A stretch of DNA of 15,745 nt from Pseudomonadota bacterium (lineage in GTDB: Bacteria > Pseudomonadota > Gammaproteobacteria > Pseudomonadales > Azotimanducaceae): NCBI GenBank assembly GCA_009936895.1, contig JAACDS010000155.1, forward strand, positions 1 through 15,745. Reading direction: 5' to 3'. The notes under the pieces are model-generated. The model searched no databases, was not told the DNA's origin, and worked only from the letters and a program-made list of their open reading frames with translations. Position 1 is the stretch's first letter. Every line of letters starts with the position of its first letter. Shown piece after piece: positions 6,014-13,552 of the stretch. The translations under genes were made by a program, and so were the position numbers.

Positions 6014-8839
6014 TTAGGTGAGCACATCCTTTAAAAACCTTCCGGTATGAGATTTCTTGGTAGCCGCCACGGTCTCCGGGGTGCCGGTCGCTACGATTTT
6101 TCCGCCACCGGATCCGCCTTCCGGTCCGAGATCCACCACCCAGTCTGCAGTCTTCACCACATCCAAATTGTGTTCGATAACGACGATGGTATTGCCGTCA
6201 TCGCGTAGTCGGTGCAACACCTCAAGTAACTGAGCAATATCATGAAAGTGCAGCCCGGTTGTGGGTTCGTCCAAGATGTAGAGCGTGCTGCCCGTGTCCC
6301 GTTTGGATAACTCTCTCGACAGCTTGATCCGTTGTGCTTCGCCGCCGGACAACGTGGTCGCTGACTGGCCCAATCGAATGTAAGACAGGCCCACGTCTTT
6401 GAGGGTTTCCAGCTTGCGGGCCAGCATGGGCACCGGGGCGAAGAATTCAGCCGCATCCTCCACCGTCATATCGAGAACTTCGTTGATGTTCTTGCCCTTG
6501 TAGCGGATGTCGAGGGTCTCGCGGTTGTAGCGCTTACCGGTGCAGGTGTCGCAGGGCACATAGACATCCGGTAAAAAGTGCATCTCAACTTTGATGAGGC
6601 CATCGCCTTGACAGGCTTCACAGCGACCACCCTTGACGTTGAAACTGAACCGCCCCGGTTTATACCCTCTGGCCCGAGCTTCAGGTACTTGGGCGAAAAG
6701 TTCGCGAATCGGCGTAAACAAGCCTGTGTAAGTCGCCGGATTTGAGCGCGGTGTGCGACCGATGGGACTTTGATCAATGTCCACGACCTTATCGAGATGC
6801 TGCAGACCGTCGATCGACTCGTAAGGCCTAGCTTTGAGGGTAGTGGCCTTGTTGAGTTCCGTTGCTGCAAGGGGGTACAGGGTATGGTTGATCAGTGTCG
6901 ACTTGCCGGATCCAGAGACGCCGGTTATGCAGGTGAGCAGACCGCACGGAACGCTTAGTGATACATCGTCCAGATTGTTGCCGCTCGCACCGGTCAAGGT
7001 CAGCATCTTCGCTGGATTTGGTGTGTTGCGATTCGCCGGGACTTCAATCTTTTTCGCACCGCTCAGGTACTGGCCCGTGATGGACTTTTTGTTTTTGAGC
7101 ACGTCCTCGTAACTGCCCGCTGCGACAACTTTGCCGCCGTGGACTCCGGCGCCCGGGCCGATATCCACCAAATAGTCGGCCTTACGCATGGCTTCTTCAT
7201 CATGCTCTACCACGATTACGGTGTTTCCCAAATCTCTGAGATGTTCGAGGGTCTTGAGTAACCGCTCGTTGTCGCGTTGATGCAATCCAATGGACGGCTC
7301 GTCGAGGATGTACAGGACGCCCACCAGCCCCGCGCCGATCTGGCTTGCCAAGCGAATACGTTGTGCCTCGCCACCGGAAAGGGTTTCGGCGCTGCGATCT
7401 AAACTCAGGTAATTTAGGCCTACGTCCACCAAGAACTGCAGGCGCGCGGTGATCTCCTTAAGAATTTTTTCCGCAATGGTGGCGCGCTGGCCCTGCAGTT
7501 TGAGGGCGTTGAAATGGTCCAAGCTCTGGGCGATGGACTGGTGCGTAATACTGGGCAAATTAGATTTGCCGACAAAAACGTGCCGAGATTCCTCGCGCAG
7601 GCGGGTACCCGAGCAGCTCGGACAGTGGGTTACCCGCATAAATTTCTGCAGGTTTTCTCGTACCATGGACGATTCGGTTTCATGGAAGCGTCTCGCCATA
7701 TTTGGCAGAACCCCTTCGAAGCGATGGGTGCGTTTAATCACGTCACCACGATCGTTCACGTAGCTGAAGTCGATTCGCTGGCGCCCGCTGCCGTTGAGAA
7801 TAATGTCGCGATGTTTTTTGCTGAGCTGGTTAAACGGTACTTCCACATCGAAGTCGTAGTGCTCGGCGATGGAACTCAGCATATGAAAGTAATAGACGTT
7901 GCGGCGATCCCAGCCCCGTATGGCACCTTCTGCCAAAGTGAGATCGTCATCAGCGACAACCAGCTCCGGGTCAAAGAACTGAGTGACCCCCAACCCATCA
8001 CAGCCGGCACAGGCGCCAGCAGGGTTATTGAATGAGAACATTCTGGGTTCCAGTTCTGCAATAGAGTAGCCGCAAGTCGGGCAAGCAAAGCGCGCTGAAA
8101 AACCCGTAGCGGGTAGCTCAGCGTCGTCCATATCAATCACTTGGGCAACACCGTCAGACAGGGCGAGAGCCGTTTCAAAACTTTCTGCCAAGCGCTGGGC
8201 GATATCGTCCTTGACCCTAACCCGGTCGACCACCGCTTCAATGGTGTGTTTTTTATTCTTGTCCAGTGCCGGCGCATCATCCAAGTCAACAACTAAACCA
8301 TTGATTCGCGCGCGCACAAAGCCGTTACCGATCAACTCCTGAAAAACGTGTAAGTGCTCACCCTTGCGTTCGTTGACCACAGGTGCCAGCACCATGATGC
8401 GTTGATCGGGCATGTTTTGTATAACCTGATCAACCATTTGGCTGATGGTTTGAGCATCCAAAGGCTGATCGTGGGTGGGGCAGCGTGGCTCTCCGACCCG
8501 AGCAAACAGCAGCCGCAAATAATCGTAAATCTCCGTAATGGTGCCAACGGTGGATCTGGGGTTATGCGAGGTGGATTTTTGCTCAATGGAAATCGCCGGA
8601 GACAGCCCCTCGATCAGGTCTACATCGGGCTTTTCCATCATCGACAAAAATTGTCTAGCGTAAGCGGATAAGGACTCCACGTAGCGCCGTTGGCCTTCAG
8701 CGTAGAGGGTGTCAAATGCCAGCGAAGATTTTCCCGAGCCGGAAAGGCCAGTGATGATCACCAACTTGTCGCGCGGTATGTCTAGATCAATGTTTTTAAG
8801 GTTATGGGTGCGGGCGCCGCGGACAGCAATGGTATCCAA
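6014..8839 (-). CDS. uvrA: UvrABC excision nuclease subunit A (TTG start)
   Basis: UvrA is the damage-sensing ATPase of nucleotide excision repair; as a dimer it loads UvrB on lesions. From the TTG at 8839 it is 941 residues (E. coli 940) and begins with TTG read as Met, then DTIAVRGARTHNLKN, which aligns with E. coli MDKIEVRGARTHNLKN. Two ABC ATPase modules are seen: Walker A GLSGSGKSS near the N-terminus and GVSGSGKST in the second half, with signatures LSGGEAQRIRL and LSGGEAQRIKL and D-box motifs ILDEPSIGLHQRD and ILDEPTTGLHFHD. Zinc modules show CPTC...CAGC and CEAC...CDTC pairs. A longer reading from GTG 8965 would add 42 residues (MLGHLQRSRKNSC...) with no family support, and it would start upstream of the best promoter. 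The Shine-Dalgarno before the TTG is weak. Confidence 0.96.
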   Translation of the reverse strand: MDTIAVRGARTHNLKNIDLDIPRDKLVIITGLSGSGKSSLAFDTLYAEGQRRYVESLSAYARQFLSMMEKPDVDLIEGLSPAISIEQKSTSHNPRSTVGTITEIYDYLRLLFARVGEPRCPTHDQPLDAQTISQMVDQVIQNMPDQRIMVLAPVVNERKGEHLHVFQELIGNGFVRARINGLVVDLDDAPALDKNKKHTIEAVVDRVRVKDDIAQRLAESFETALALSDGVAQVIDMDDAELPATGFSARFACPTCGYSIAELEPRMFSFNNPAGACAGCDGLGVTQFFDPELVVADDDLTLAEGAIRGWDRRNVYYFHMLSSIAEHYDFDVEVPFNQLSKKHRDIILNGSGRQRIDFSYVNDRGDVIKRTHRFEGVLPNMARRFHETESSMVRENLQKFMRVTHCPSCSGTRLREESRHVFVGKSNLPSITHQSIAQSLDHFNALKLQGQRATIAEKILKEITARLQFLVDVGLNYLSLDRSAETLSGGEAQRIRLASQIGAGLVGVLYILDEPSIGLHQRDNERLLKTLEHLRDLGNTVIVVEHDEEAMRKADYLVDIGPGAGVHGGKVVAAGSYEDVLKNKKSITGQYLSGAKKIEVPANRNTPNPAKMLTLTGASGNNLDDVSLSVPCGLLTCITGVSGSGKSTLINHTLYPLAATELNKATTLKARPYESIDGLQHLDKVVDIDQSPIGRTPRSNPATYTGLFTPIRELFAQVPEARARGYKPGRFSFNVKGGRCEACQGDGLIKVEMHFLPDVYVPCDTCTGKRYNRETLDIRYKGKNINEVLDMTVEDAAEFFAPVPMLARKLETLKDVGLSYIRLGQSATTLSGGEAQRIKLSRELSKRDTGSTLYILDEPTTGLHFHDIAQLLEVLHRLRDDGNTIVVIEHNLDVVKTADWVVDLGPEGGSGGGKIVATGTPETVAATKKSHTGRFLKDVLT

Positions 8840-8871
8840 GGTGTGGGAACTCGTAGCAATGTAAGAGAGGC

Positions 8872-8900
8872 AACATAACGTGATCGTGCAATCGCGGCAA
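8872..8900 (-). promoter_or_regulatory. Candidate sigma-70 promoter for uvrA
   Basis: On the minus strand TTGCCG (8900-8895) and TATGTT (8877-8872) are separated by 17 bases. Transcription would start near 8865, some 26 bases before the TTG start of uvrA. This supports the short reading of UvrA. The boxes are only moderate matches to consensus. Confidence 0.45.
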
Positions 8901-8973
8901 GGGAACGGTACTGGTGTAAGCCAGACACAACTGTTTTTCCGGCTCCTTTGCAAGTGGCCGAGCACTTTTCCGA

Positions 8974-9002
8974 TTGGGTGGTTTCTGGCTTTGCTCTACA
9001 CT
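8974..9002 (+). promoter_or_regulatory. Candidate sigma-70 promoter for ssb
   Basis: TTGGGT (8974-8979) and TACACT (8997-9002) are 17 bases apart, placing the transcript start about 9009 and leaving a leader of roughly 23 bases before the ssb ATG at 9032. I saw no CTGT-N8-ACAG LexA site overlapping it. Confidence 0.5.
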
Positions 9003-9031
9003 AGGGGACGATTACTTTTTCGGAGACAAAA

Positions 9032-9544
9032 ATGGCTAGAGGCATCAACAAGGTCATGCTGATTGGCAATCTGGGCCGTGACCCAGAAACGCGCTATGCA
9101 CAAAATGGCAATGCGGTGACAAAATTTAGCATAGCAACCTCTGAGAGCTGGAAAGACCGCACCACTGGCGAGCAGCAAGAACGTACCGAATGGCACAACA
9201 TTGTGTGCTTTGCCCGCTTAGGCGAAATCGCAGGGGAATATCTGCGTAAAGGGTCAAAGGTGTATATCGAAGGCAGCCTGCGCACCTCAAGCTGGGAAGT
9301 GAACGGCGAAAAAAAATACCGCACTGAGATCAATGCAAATGAACTGCAGATGCTCGACAGTCGCGGCAGCATGGGCGATGGCGGTTTTGGCGGAGCTCCG
9401 GCCGGCGGCGGCATGGGCAACCAAAATGACGGCTACTCCAGTGCCCCCAGTGGTTTTGATACGCCACAAAATGCGGGCCCGCCGGCAGCTAAGGCAAACA
9501 CCAGTCTTTCAGATGATGATTTTGAAGACGATATCCCGTTTTAG
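9032..9544 (+). CDS. ssb: Single-stranded DNA-binding protein
   Basis: SSB coats single-stranded DNA as a tetramer during replication, recombination and repair and recruits partners through its C-terminal tip. The product has 170 residues. Residues 1 to about 112 form the OB-fold domain, with INKVMLIGNLGRDPETRY, FSIATSESWKD, ERTEWHNIVCF and GSKVYIEGSLRTSSW. A Gly/Ala/Pro/Ser-rich linker follows (GGFGGAPAGGGMGNQNDG), and the acidic tip DDDFEDDIPF at the end matches the partner-binding DDDIPF of E. coli. GGAG at 9022-9025 precedes the ATG by six bases. It is divergent from uvrA, an arrangement shared with E. coli, and its stop lies 29 bp from that of the convergent uppP. Confidence 0.98.
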   Translation: MARGINKVMLIGNLGRDPETRYAQNGNAVTKFSIATSESWKDRTTGEQQERTEWHNIVCFARLGEIAGEYLRKGSKVYIEGSLRTSSWEVNGEKKYRTEINANELQMLDSRGSMGDGGFGGAPAGGGMGNQNDGYSSAPSGFDTPQNAGPPAAKANTSLSDDDFEDDIPF

Positions 9545-9573
9545 GAGGGGATCTCGCGCCTAGGTACGTGCTG

Positions 9574-10401
9574 TCACCAGATCAGCAGCCACAGAACGGT
9601 GCCCAGCAATAGTCGATAGACGACATAGGGTGTCATGCCAAAGCGATCCAGCAATCGAATGAAGAAGTGAATGCTGGCGTAGGCGCTTGCAAAGGCGATC
9701 AGCGCACCCACCAAGATCGGTAGCAGGTTTACCGAGCCTTCGGTGGCGACCAAGTCCTTGGTAAGAAGCAGTTGCGCACCAGCAATGGCTGGAATGGACA
9801 ACAGGAATGAAAACCGGGCCGCGGACACGCGGTTCAAACCAATCAACAGCGCGACGGTGATTGTGATACCCGAGCGGGATGTGCCGGGTATTAGAGCCAA
9901 GATCTGAGCAAACCCTATCCACAACGCATCTCGCCACTCCACTATAGAACGGCTGCTCGACCGACGGTCGGCGTACCAAAGTAACGCACCAAAGAGCATC
10001 GTGGTCGTGGCAATCACAGGAATGGTGCGCAGCTGGGTTTCGATAAAGTCCTTGCTGGCAAAGCCAACGATGACGACGGGCAGGGTGGCGATTGCAAGTT
10101 TGAACACCAAATCCAGATCCCGATCGTGTGCGGCCGTTTGGCGAATAACGGTTCGCCAGCCGACGGTGCCGATCAGTGAAGGGGATCGGCTGACTGCCCA
10201 GAGCATGTTCAACAAGTCGCTGCGAAAATAGGCAAGTACGGCAATCAGCGTGCCAAAATGGACGGCCACATCGAAGGCGAGACCTTGGTCGGGCCAATTG
10301 GTGAGCTGTGCAGGAAGCACCAAGTGGGCGGAGCTGGATACGGGCAAGAATTCGGTCAAACCCTGCAGCAAACTCAAAAAGACAATTTGTAACCAATCCA
10401 T
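9574..10401 (-). CDS. uppP: Undecaprenyl-diphosphate phosphatase (BacA/UppP family)
   Basis: UppP is an integral membrane enzyme that dephosphorylates undecaprenyl diphosphate so that the lipid carrier can be reused for peptidoglycan and other envelope polymers; overexpression of the family gives bacitracin resistance. From the ATG at 10401 it has 275 residues (E. coli 273), most in hydrophobic helices. The two signature regions are present: QGLTEFLPVSSSAH, with the (E/Q)xxxE pair Gln13 and Glu17, and PGTSRSG at 172-178 with its arginine. In-frame ATGs at 10449 and 10428 exist, but 10401 has an AGGA site (minus strand, 10411-10408) six bases away and fits the family start. It faces ssb tail to tail and diverges from the Lon-domain gene. 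Confidence 0.96.
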   Translation of the reverse strand: MDWLQIVFLSLLQGLTEFLPVSSSAHLVLPAQLTNWPDQGLAFDVAVHFGTLIAVLAYFRSDLLNMLWAVSRSPSLIGTVGWRTVIRQTAAHDRDLDLVFKLAIATLPVVIVGFASKDFIETQLRTIPVIATTTMLFGALLWYADRRSSSRSIVEWRDALWIGFAQILALIPGTSRSGITITVALLIGLNRVSAARFSFLLSIPAIAGAQLLLTKDLVATEGSVNLLPILVGALIAFASAYASIHFFIRLLDRFGMTPYVVYRLLLGTVLWLLIW

Positions 10402-10407
10402 TATTTG

Positions 10408-10430
10408 TCCTGTCAGGATGAGGTGCATCC
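10408..10430. promoter_or_regulatory. Overlapping dyads in the uppP/Lon-domain gene divergent spacer
   Basis: TCCTG-T-CAGGA (10408-10418) is a perfect odd palindrome that contains the uppP Shine-Dalgarno on the minus strand. GGATG (10416-10420) and CATCC (10426-10430) make a second overlapping dyad with loop AGGTG. The whole spacer is only 61 bp. These could be an operator or a leader hairpin over the uppP ribosome binding site; no protein or RNA partner is known to me. Confidence 0.3.
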
Positions 10431-10462
10431 GCGGCAAACAGCTTAACATCAGGGAGCATTAA

Positions 10463-11110
10463 ATGACGGATGAAAGGAACCAGATGGCCGAGAACGACCA
10501 AACTCAAGCGCTCGATATTCCCTTGTTTCCGTTACGCACGGTATTGTTCCCGGGAGGCGCTCTGCCGCTGCGCATCTTTGAGCCTCGTTATGTCGACATG
10601 ATTCGTTGGTGTATGCGCGAAGGCAAAGGGTTTGGTGTTGTCTTGCTCCGCGAGGGTTCCGATGTATTGGACGCAAAAGACCCTGACAACAAGGCCAAGG
10701 GCGCGCACATATACGATGTCGGTACTCAGGCGCATATCATCGATTTTGATCAGGCGGATAACGGTTTGCTGGGAATTGTGGCTCAGGGCGGCGAGAAATT
10801 TTCCGTGATCGAGACTGACGTGGCGCGGGATGGCTTGATGCGGGCCGAGGTGCGTTTGTTGTCAGAGCCAGCGCTGCCGTTGTCAGAACGCTACGATCCC
10901 CTGGTGAGCGTGCTCCGAGATTTGCTCGCTCATCCGTTGATCCAAGAGTTGAGCCCGCAAGTCGATTTTCACGAGGATCGTTCGGTGAGCCATCGTGTGG
11001 CGGACTTGCTGCCCATCGCGCCTGAGGCCAAGCAGTGGCTGTTGGAAATGCCCACCCCAGAGGCACGCCTGGTGGAATTGCAGGAAATCATTAAACAATT
11101 GGCCGATTAA
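10463..11110 (+). CDS. Stand-alone Lon N-terminal (substrate-binding) domain protein
   Basis: The 215-residue product matches the family of proteins that carry only the Lon protease N-terminal, PUA-like substrate-binding domain, with neither the AAA ATPase nor the Ser-Lys peptidase part. The domain start is clear: LDIPLFPLRTVLFPGGALPL, then RIFEPRYVDMIRWCMREGKGFGVVL, an arrangement shared by Lon N-domains and their free-standing relatives. A helical second half runs to the end (HRVADLLPIAPEAKQWLLEM, LVELQEIIKQLAD). Two starts are possible: ATG 10463 (GGGAG before it) and ATG 10484 (AAGGA before it); either leaves the domain intact. The cellular role of this family is not established. It is a single-gene unit, divergent from uppP and followed by a probable terminator. 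Confidence 0.85.
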   Translation: MTDERNQMAENDQTQALDIPLFPLRTVLFPGGALPLRIFEPRYVDMIRWCMREGKGFGVVLLREGSDVLDAKDPDNKAKGAHIYDVGTQAHIIDFDQADNGLLGIVAQGGEKFSVIETDVARDGLMRAEVRLLSEPALPLSERYDPLVSVLRDLLAHPLIQELSPQVDFHEDRSVSHRVADLLPIAPEAKQWLLEMPTPEARLVELQEIIKQLAD

Positions 11111-11139
11111 AGCGATCGGCTAGGGAGAATCGGTTTTTT
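11103..11139 (+). terminator. Probable intrinsic terminator after the Lon-domain gene
   Basis: CCGATT (11103-11108) pairs with AATCGG (11128-11133), which is followed directly by TTTTTT (11134-11139). The intervening 19 bases can form a small AGC-GATCG-GCT hairpin. The left arm runs through the last codons and the first base of the stop codon TAA. A competing GCCGAT/ATCGGC hairpin (11102-11107 with 11115-11120) also exists. The stem is short, so strength is uncertain. Confidence 0.55.
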
Positions 11140-11151
11140 ACGCCAAGGAAG

Positions 11152-11181
11152 TTGGGTGCAATCGAGTAATGTCCCTATAAT
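11152..11181 (+). promoter_or_regulatory. Strong candidate promoter immediately before proA
   Basis: A perfect -10 box TATAAT lies at 11176-11181, with TTGGGT at 11152-11157 as -35 (18-base spacing). The -10 box ends six bases before the proA ATG (11188), so the predicted transcript start coincides with or abuts the start codon. Confidence 0.6.
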
Positions 11182-11187
11182 GAAGCC

Positions 11188-12465
11188 ATGAAAGATGAAC
11201 CCTTGAAAAACGATATAGCCTCATACATTGCTGCGGTTGGGCGAAACGCACGCGAGTCCTCGCGAATCATTGGCAGCGCAACGTCGGCGAGTAAGTCCGA
11301 AGCGCTTAAACAGATCGCCGCCGCGGTCGACGGTGCGCGGGCTGCGATTCGTGAAGAAAACGCCAAAGACATGGCGGCAGCAGAGCACAACGGAATTGAT
11401 CAACCGCTGATTGATCGTTTGTTGTTGGACGACAAAGGCATAGATCAAATGATCGAAGGCATTCTGCAGGTTGATGCCTTAAAAGATCCGGTCGGAGAAA
11501 TGAGCGATTTCAGTTATCGCCCGACAGGAATCCAAATCGGTAAAATGCGAGTGCCGCTGGGGGTGATCGCCATGATTTACGAGTCACGGCCCAATGTGAC
11601 AGTAGACGCAGCCAGCCTTTCACTGAAATCCGGTAACGCCTGCATCTTGCGCGGTGGCTCCGAAGCCTTCCATTCGAATCAAGCCATTGCGGCCTGTGTC
11701 ACTCAAGGCCTGGTCGCAGCAGAGTTGCCGGCCACCACCGTGCAGTTGCTCAACACCACGGATCGGGCCGCGGTAGGTGAATTGCTGAAGATGCACGAGT
11801 ACGTCGACGTGATCGTGCCTCGTGGCGGCAAAGGACTGATCGAGCGCATCAGTAGTGAGTCAAGAATTCCCGTGATCAAACACTTGGATGGTATTTGCCA
11901 CGTCTACATCGACTCCGATGCGGATCCAGAAATGGCCATATCCATCGCCTTCAATTCTAAGGTCGAAAAACTCGCAGTATGCAACGCGCTGGAAACGCTG
12001 CTGATTCATGCTGACGCGGCGCAACGCGTTTTGGCCCCGCTGGCTGCTCAGTTGAGCGATGCAGGGATCGAGTTGCGCGGATGTGAACGGGCTCAAGGCA
12101 TTATTGCGATGAATCCGGCCACCGAAGCCGATTGGGGTGAAGAATATCTAGGGCCCATTTTATCGATTCGCATTGTTGATGATATGCCTCAGGCGATCGC
12201 GCACATCAACGACTATGGCTCGCAGCACACAGACGTGATCGTTACCGAGAATTACACCAAGTCGCGAGCGTTCGTCACTCAGGTGGATTCCGCATCGGTC
12301 ATGGTGAATGCCTCGACTCAGTTTGCTGATGGATTCGAGTACGGTCTTGGCGCGGAGGTGGGTATTTCTACCGATAAAATTCACGCTCGAGGCCCGGTAG
12401 GCCTAGAGGGTTTAACCTCGCAAAAATACGTGGTCCTTGGTCACGGTGAGATTCGTCATCGCTAG
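11188..12465 (+). CDS. proA: Gamma-glutamyl phosphate reductase (proline synthesis)
   Basis: ProA reduces gamma-glutamyl phosphate with NADPH to glutamate semialdehyde, the second step of proline synthesis, after ProB. The 425-residue product (E. coli 417) belongs to the aldehyde dehydrogenase superfamily. Visible family motifs are RPTGIQIGKMRVPLGVIAMIYESRPNVTVDAA, KSGNACILRGGSEA, VDVIVPRGGKGLIERI, IKHLDGICH, the catalytic cysteine at residue 265 in VCNALETLL, and FADGFEYGLGAEVGISTDKIHARGPVGLEGL near the end. A stop in frame at 11167-11169 rules out a longer start; no other ATG follows until the middle of the first helix, so 11188 is the start despite lacking a Shine-Dalgarno. It leads the proA-nadD-rsfS-rlmH-mrdA order known from Pseudomonas; proB is not in the window. 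Confidence 0.97.
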   Translation: MKDEPLKNDIASYIAAVGRNARESSRIIGSATSASKSEALKQIAAAVDGARAAIREENAKDMAAAEHNGIDQPLIDRLLLDDKGIDQMIEGILQVDALKDPVGEMSDFSYRPTGIQIGKMRVPLGVIAMIYESRPNVTVDAASLSLKSGNACILRGGSEAFHSNQAIAACVTQGLVAAELPATTVQLLNTTDRAAVGELLKMHEYVDVIVPRGGKGLIERISSESRIPVIKHLDGICHVYIDSDADPEMAISIAFNSKVEKLAVCNALETLLIHADAAQRVLAPLAAQLSDAGIELRGCERAQGIIAMNPATEADWGEEYLGPILSIRIVDDMPQAIAHINDYGSQHTDVIVTENYTKSRAFVTQVDSASVMVNASTQFADGFEYGLGAEVGISTDKIHARGPVGLEGLTSQKYVVLGHGEIRHR

Positions 12466-12501
12466 AGGCTTTGCGAGTTGTGGTCCTTTGGGGCTGGGTT
12501 C

Positions 12502-13140
12502 GTGAGAATCGGTCTTTATGGCGGAACCTTTGACCCGGTGCATCTCGGACATATACACGCGGCGCAAAGTGTCCAGCAGCGTCTCAACCTTGATCGTGTG
12601 CATATGATTTTGTCGGCTCGACCAAGTCATCGTGATCAACCGCAAACCCCAAATGATCATCGGTGGAAGATGTTGCAGCTTGCCTGTGCGGAACACGAGA
12701 AGCTGCAGGCAGACGATACCGAGTTGCGTCGCCCCGGCAAATCCTACGCTGTCGATACGTTGCGCGCGTTCAGGCATCAAAACCCCGACGCCCAGCTGTG
12801 CTGGATACTGGGTATGGATTCTTATCGAACGCTGCCGACATGGCAGAATTGGCGTGAACTGCTGCAGTATGGGCACCTGGTGGTGGTACATCGCCCAGGG
12901 CCAATCGCCGAGTCTGATACTGACCCGGTGCTGAACGCGTTTGAGCAAAGACATCGAGCGGAATCCATTGATGGCGCTCTGGCGGGCAAAATCGCGTTCC
13001 TGTCGTTACCGATGATGGCTGTTTCGGCCTCACAGATACGCTGCCGCCGGTCCGCAGGCGAAAGCGATCAAGCATTGTTGGATCCTCTTGTATGGTCCTA
13101 CATCAATCAGCATCAGCTGTACCTAACCCAGGAGGGATAA
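12502..13140 (+). CDS. nadD: Nicotinate-nucleotide adenylyltransferase (GTG start)
   Basis: NadD joins ATP and nicotinate mononucleotide to give deamido-NAD, a late step of NAD synthesis in the cytoplasm. From GTG 12502 it has 212 residues (E. coli 213). The nucleotidyltransferase fold is marked by GGTFDPVHLGH at residues 7-17, the loop SARPSHR (usually with PPHR), LGMDSYRTLPTWQNWREL, VVVHRPG, and the C-terminal ATP-binding SASQIR. A longer TTG start at 12478 (adding MWSFGAGF, with TAGAGG overlapping the proA stop) is possible; GTG 12502 gives the normal family N-terminus (RIGLYGGTFDP). It begins 36 bp after proA and ends one base before the start of rsfS, so the genes are likely cotranscribed. 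Confidence 0.94.
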   Translation: MRIGLYGGTFDPVHLGHIHAAQSVQQRLNLDRVHMILSARPSHRDQPQTPNDHRWKMLQLACAEHEKLQADDTELRRPGKSYAVDTLRAFRHQNPDAQLCWILGMDSYRTLPTWQNWRELLQYGHLVVVHRPGPIAESDTDPVLNAFEQRHRAESIDGALAGKIAFLSLPMMAVSASQIRCRRSAGESDQALLDPLVWSYINQHQLYLTQEG

Positions 13141-13141
13141 C
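13130..13141 (+). promoter_or_regulatory. Near-perfect ribosome binding site for the rsfS TTG start
   Basis: AGGAGGG (13130-13136) lies five bases before TTG 13142 and inside the last codons of nadD. It justifies the TTG start and implies tight coupling of nadD and rsfS translation. Confidence 0.8.
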
Positions 13142-13531
13142 TTGAAACCAAGTGAGCTGCGGGATCATATTGTTGCCGCGTTGGAAGATTTGAAAGGCGT
13201 TAATATTTTGACCCTGGATGTCGCTGCCTTAACCCCGATGACCGACCACATGATTTTGGTCACGGGAACCTCAAATCGCCATGTGAAAGCCTTGGTCGAT
13301 ACGGCCAATGAGTCGGCAAAAGCCATCGGTCGGCAACCGCTGGGTATTGAAGGAAGAGAAAGTTACGACTGGGTCTTGGTTGATTTGGCAGACGTGATCG
13401 TCCACGTCATGAATGAAGAGGCCCGAGGGTTTTATGAGTTGGAACGTCTTTGGTCTGACCTGGATGAAACGGAAGAGGTATCAGGCGAACCGGACGTCGC
13501 CGAAAGCACGAGCCATGAAGTCGGGCAGTAA
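13142..13531 (+). CDS. rsfS: Ribosomal silencing factor RsfS (TTG start)
   Basis: RsfS binds ribosomal protein L14 and blocks joining of the subunits, lowering translation when nutrients are scarce. The 129-residue product (E. coli about 105) has the family core: LEDLKGVNILTLDV, MTDHMILVTGTSNRHVKALVD, GIEGRESYDWVLVDLADVIVHVM and FYELERLWSD. The conserved part ends near residue 108; an acidic tail follows (LDETEEVSGEPDVAESTSHE). The TTG start is backed by a near-perfect AGGAGG site. It lies between nadD and rlmH, the usual gene order; rlmH starts 21 bp downstream. Confidence 0.95.
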   Translation: MKPSELRDHIVAALEDLKGVNILTLDVAALTPMTDHMILVTGTSNRHVKALVDTANESAKAIGRQPLGIEGRESYDWVLVDLADVIVHVMNEEARGFYELERLWSDLDETEEVSGEPDVAESTSHEVGQ

Positions 13532-13552
13532 TACTGCTTTTGGTCTATCGCG

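Noticed and set aside
7514..8035. A 173-codon plus-strand open frame inside uvrA
   Set aside because: It is antisense to the conserved middle of UvrA and resembles no protein known to me.
8911..8928. Possible SOS box in the dyads CTGG-N6-CCAG and GTGT-N7-ACAC
   Set aside because: Half-sites and spacing do not match CTGT-N8-ACAG; kept only as a weak candidate for a different motif.
9545..9573. Possible bidirectional terminator between ssb and uppP
   Set aside because: The 29 bp contain no convincing stem followed by T-runs on either strand.
9560..10507. A 315-codon open frame on the minus strand overlapping uppP in another frame
   Set aside because: It is rich in Arg, His, Cys and Pro, shows no family motif, and overlaps the clearly recognised uppP, so it is a shadow frame.
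12412..12954. A 180-codon minus-strand open frame opposite proA and nadD
   Set aside because: Antisense to certain genes, no motif and no ribosome binding site that I could see.
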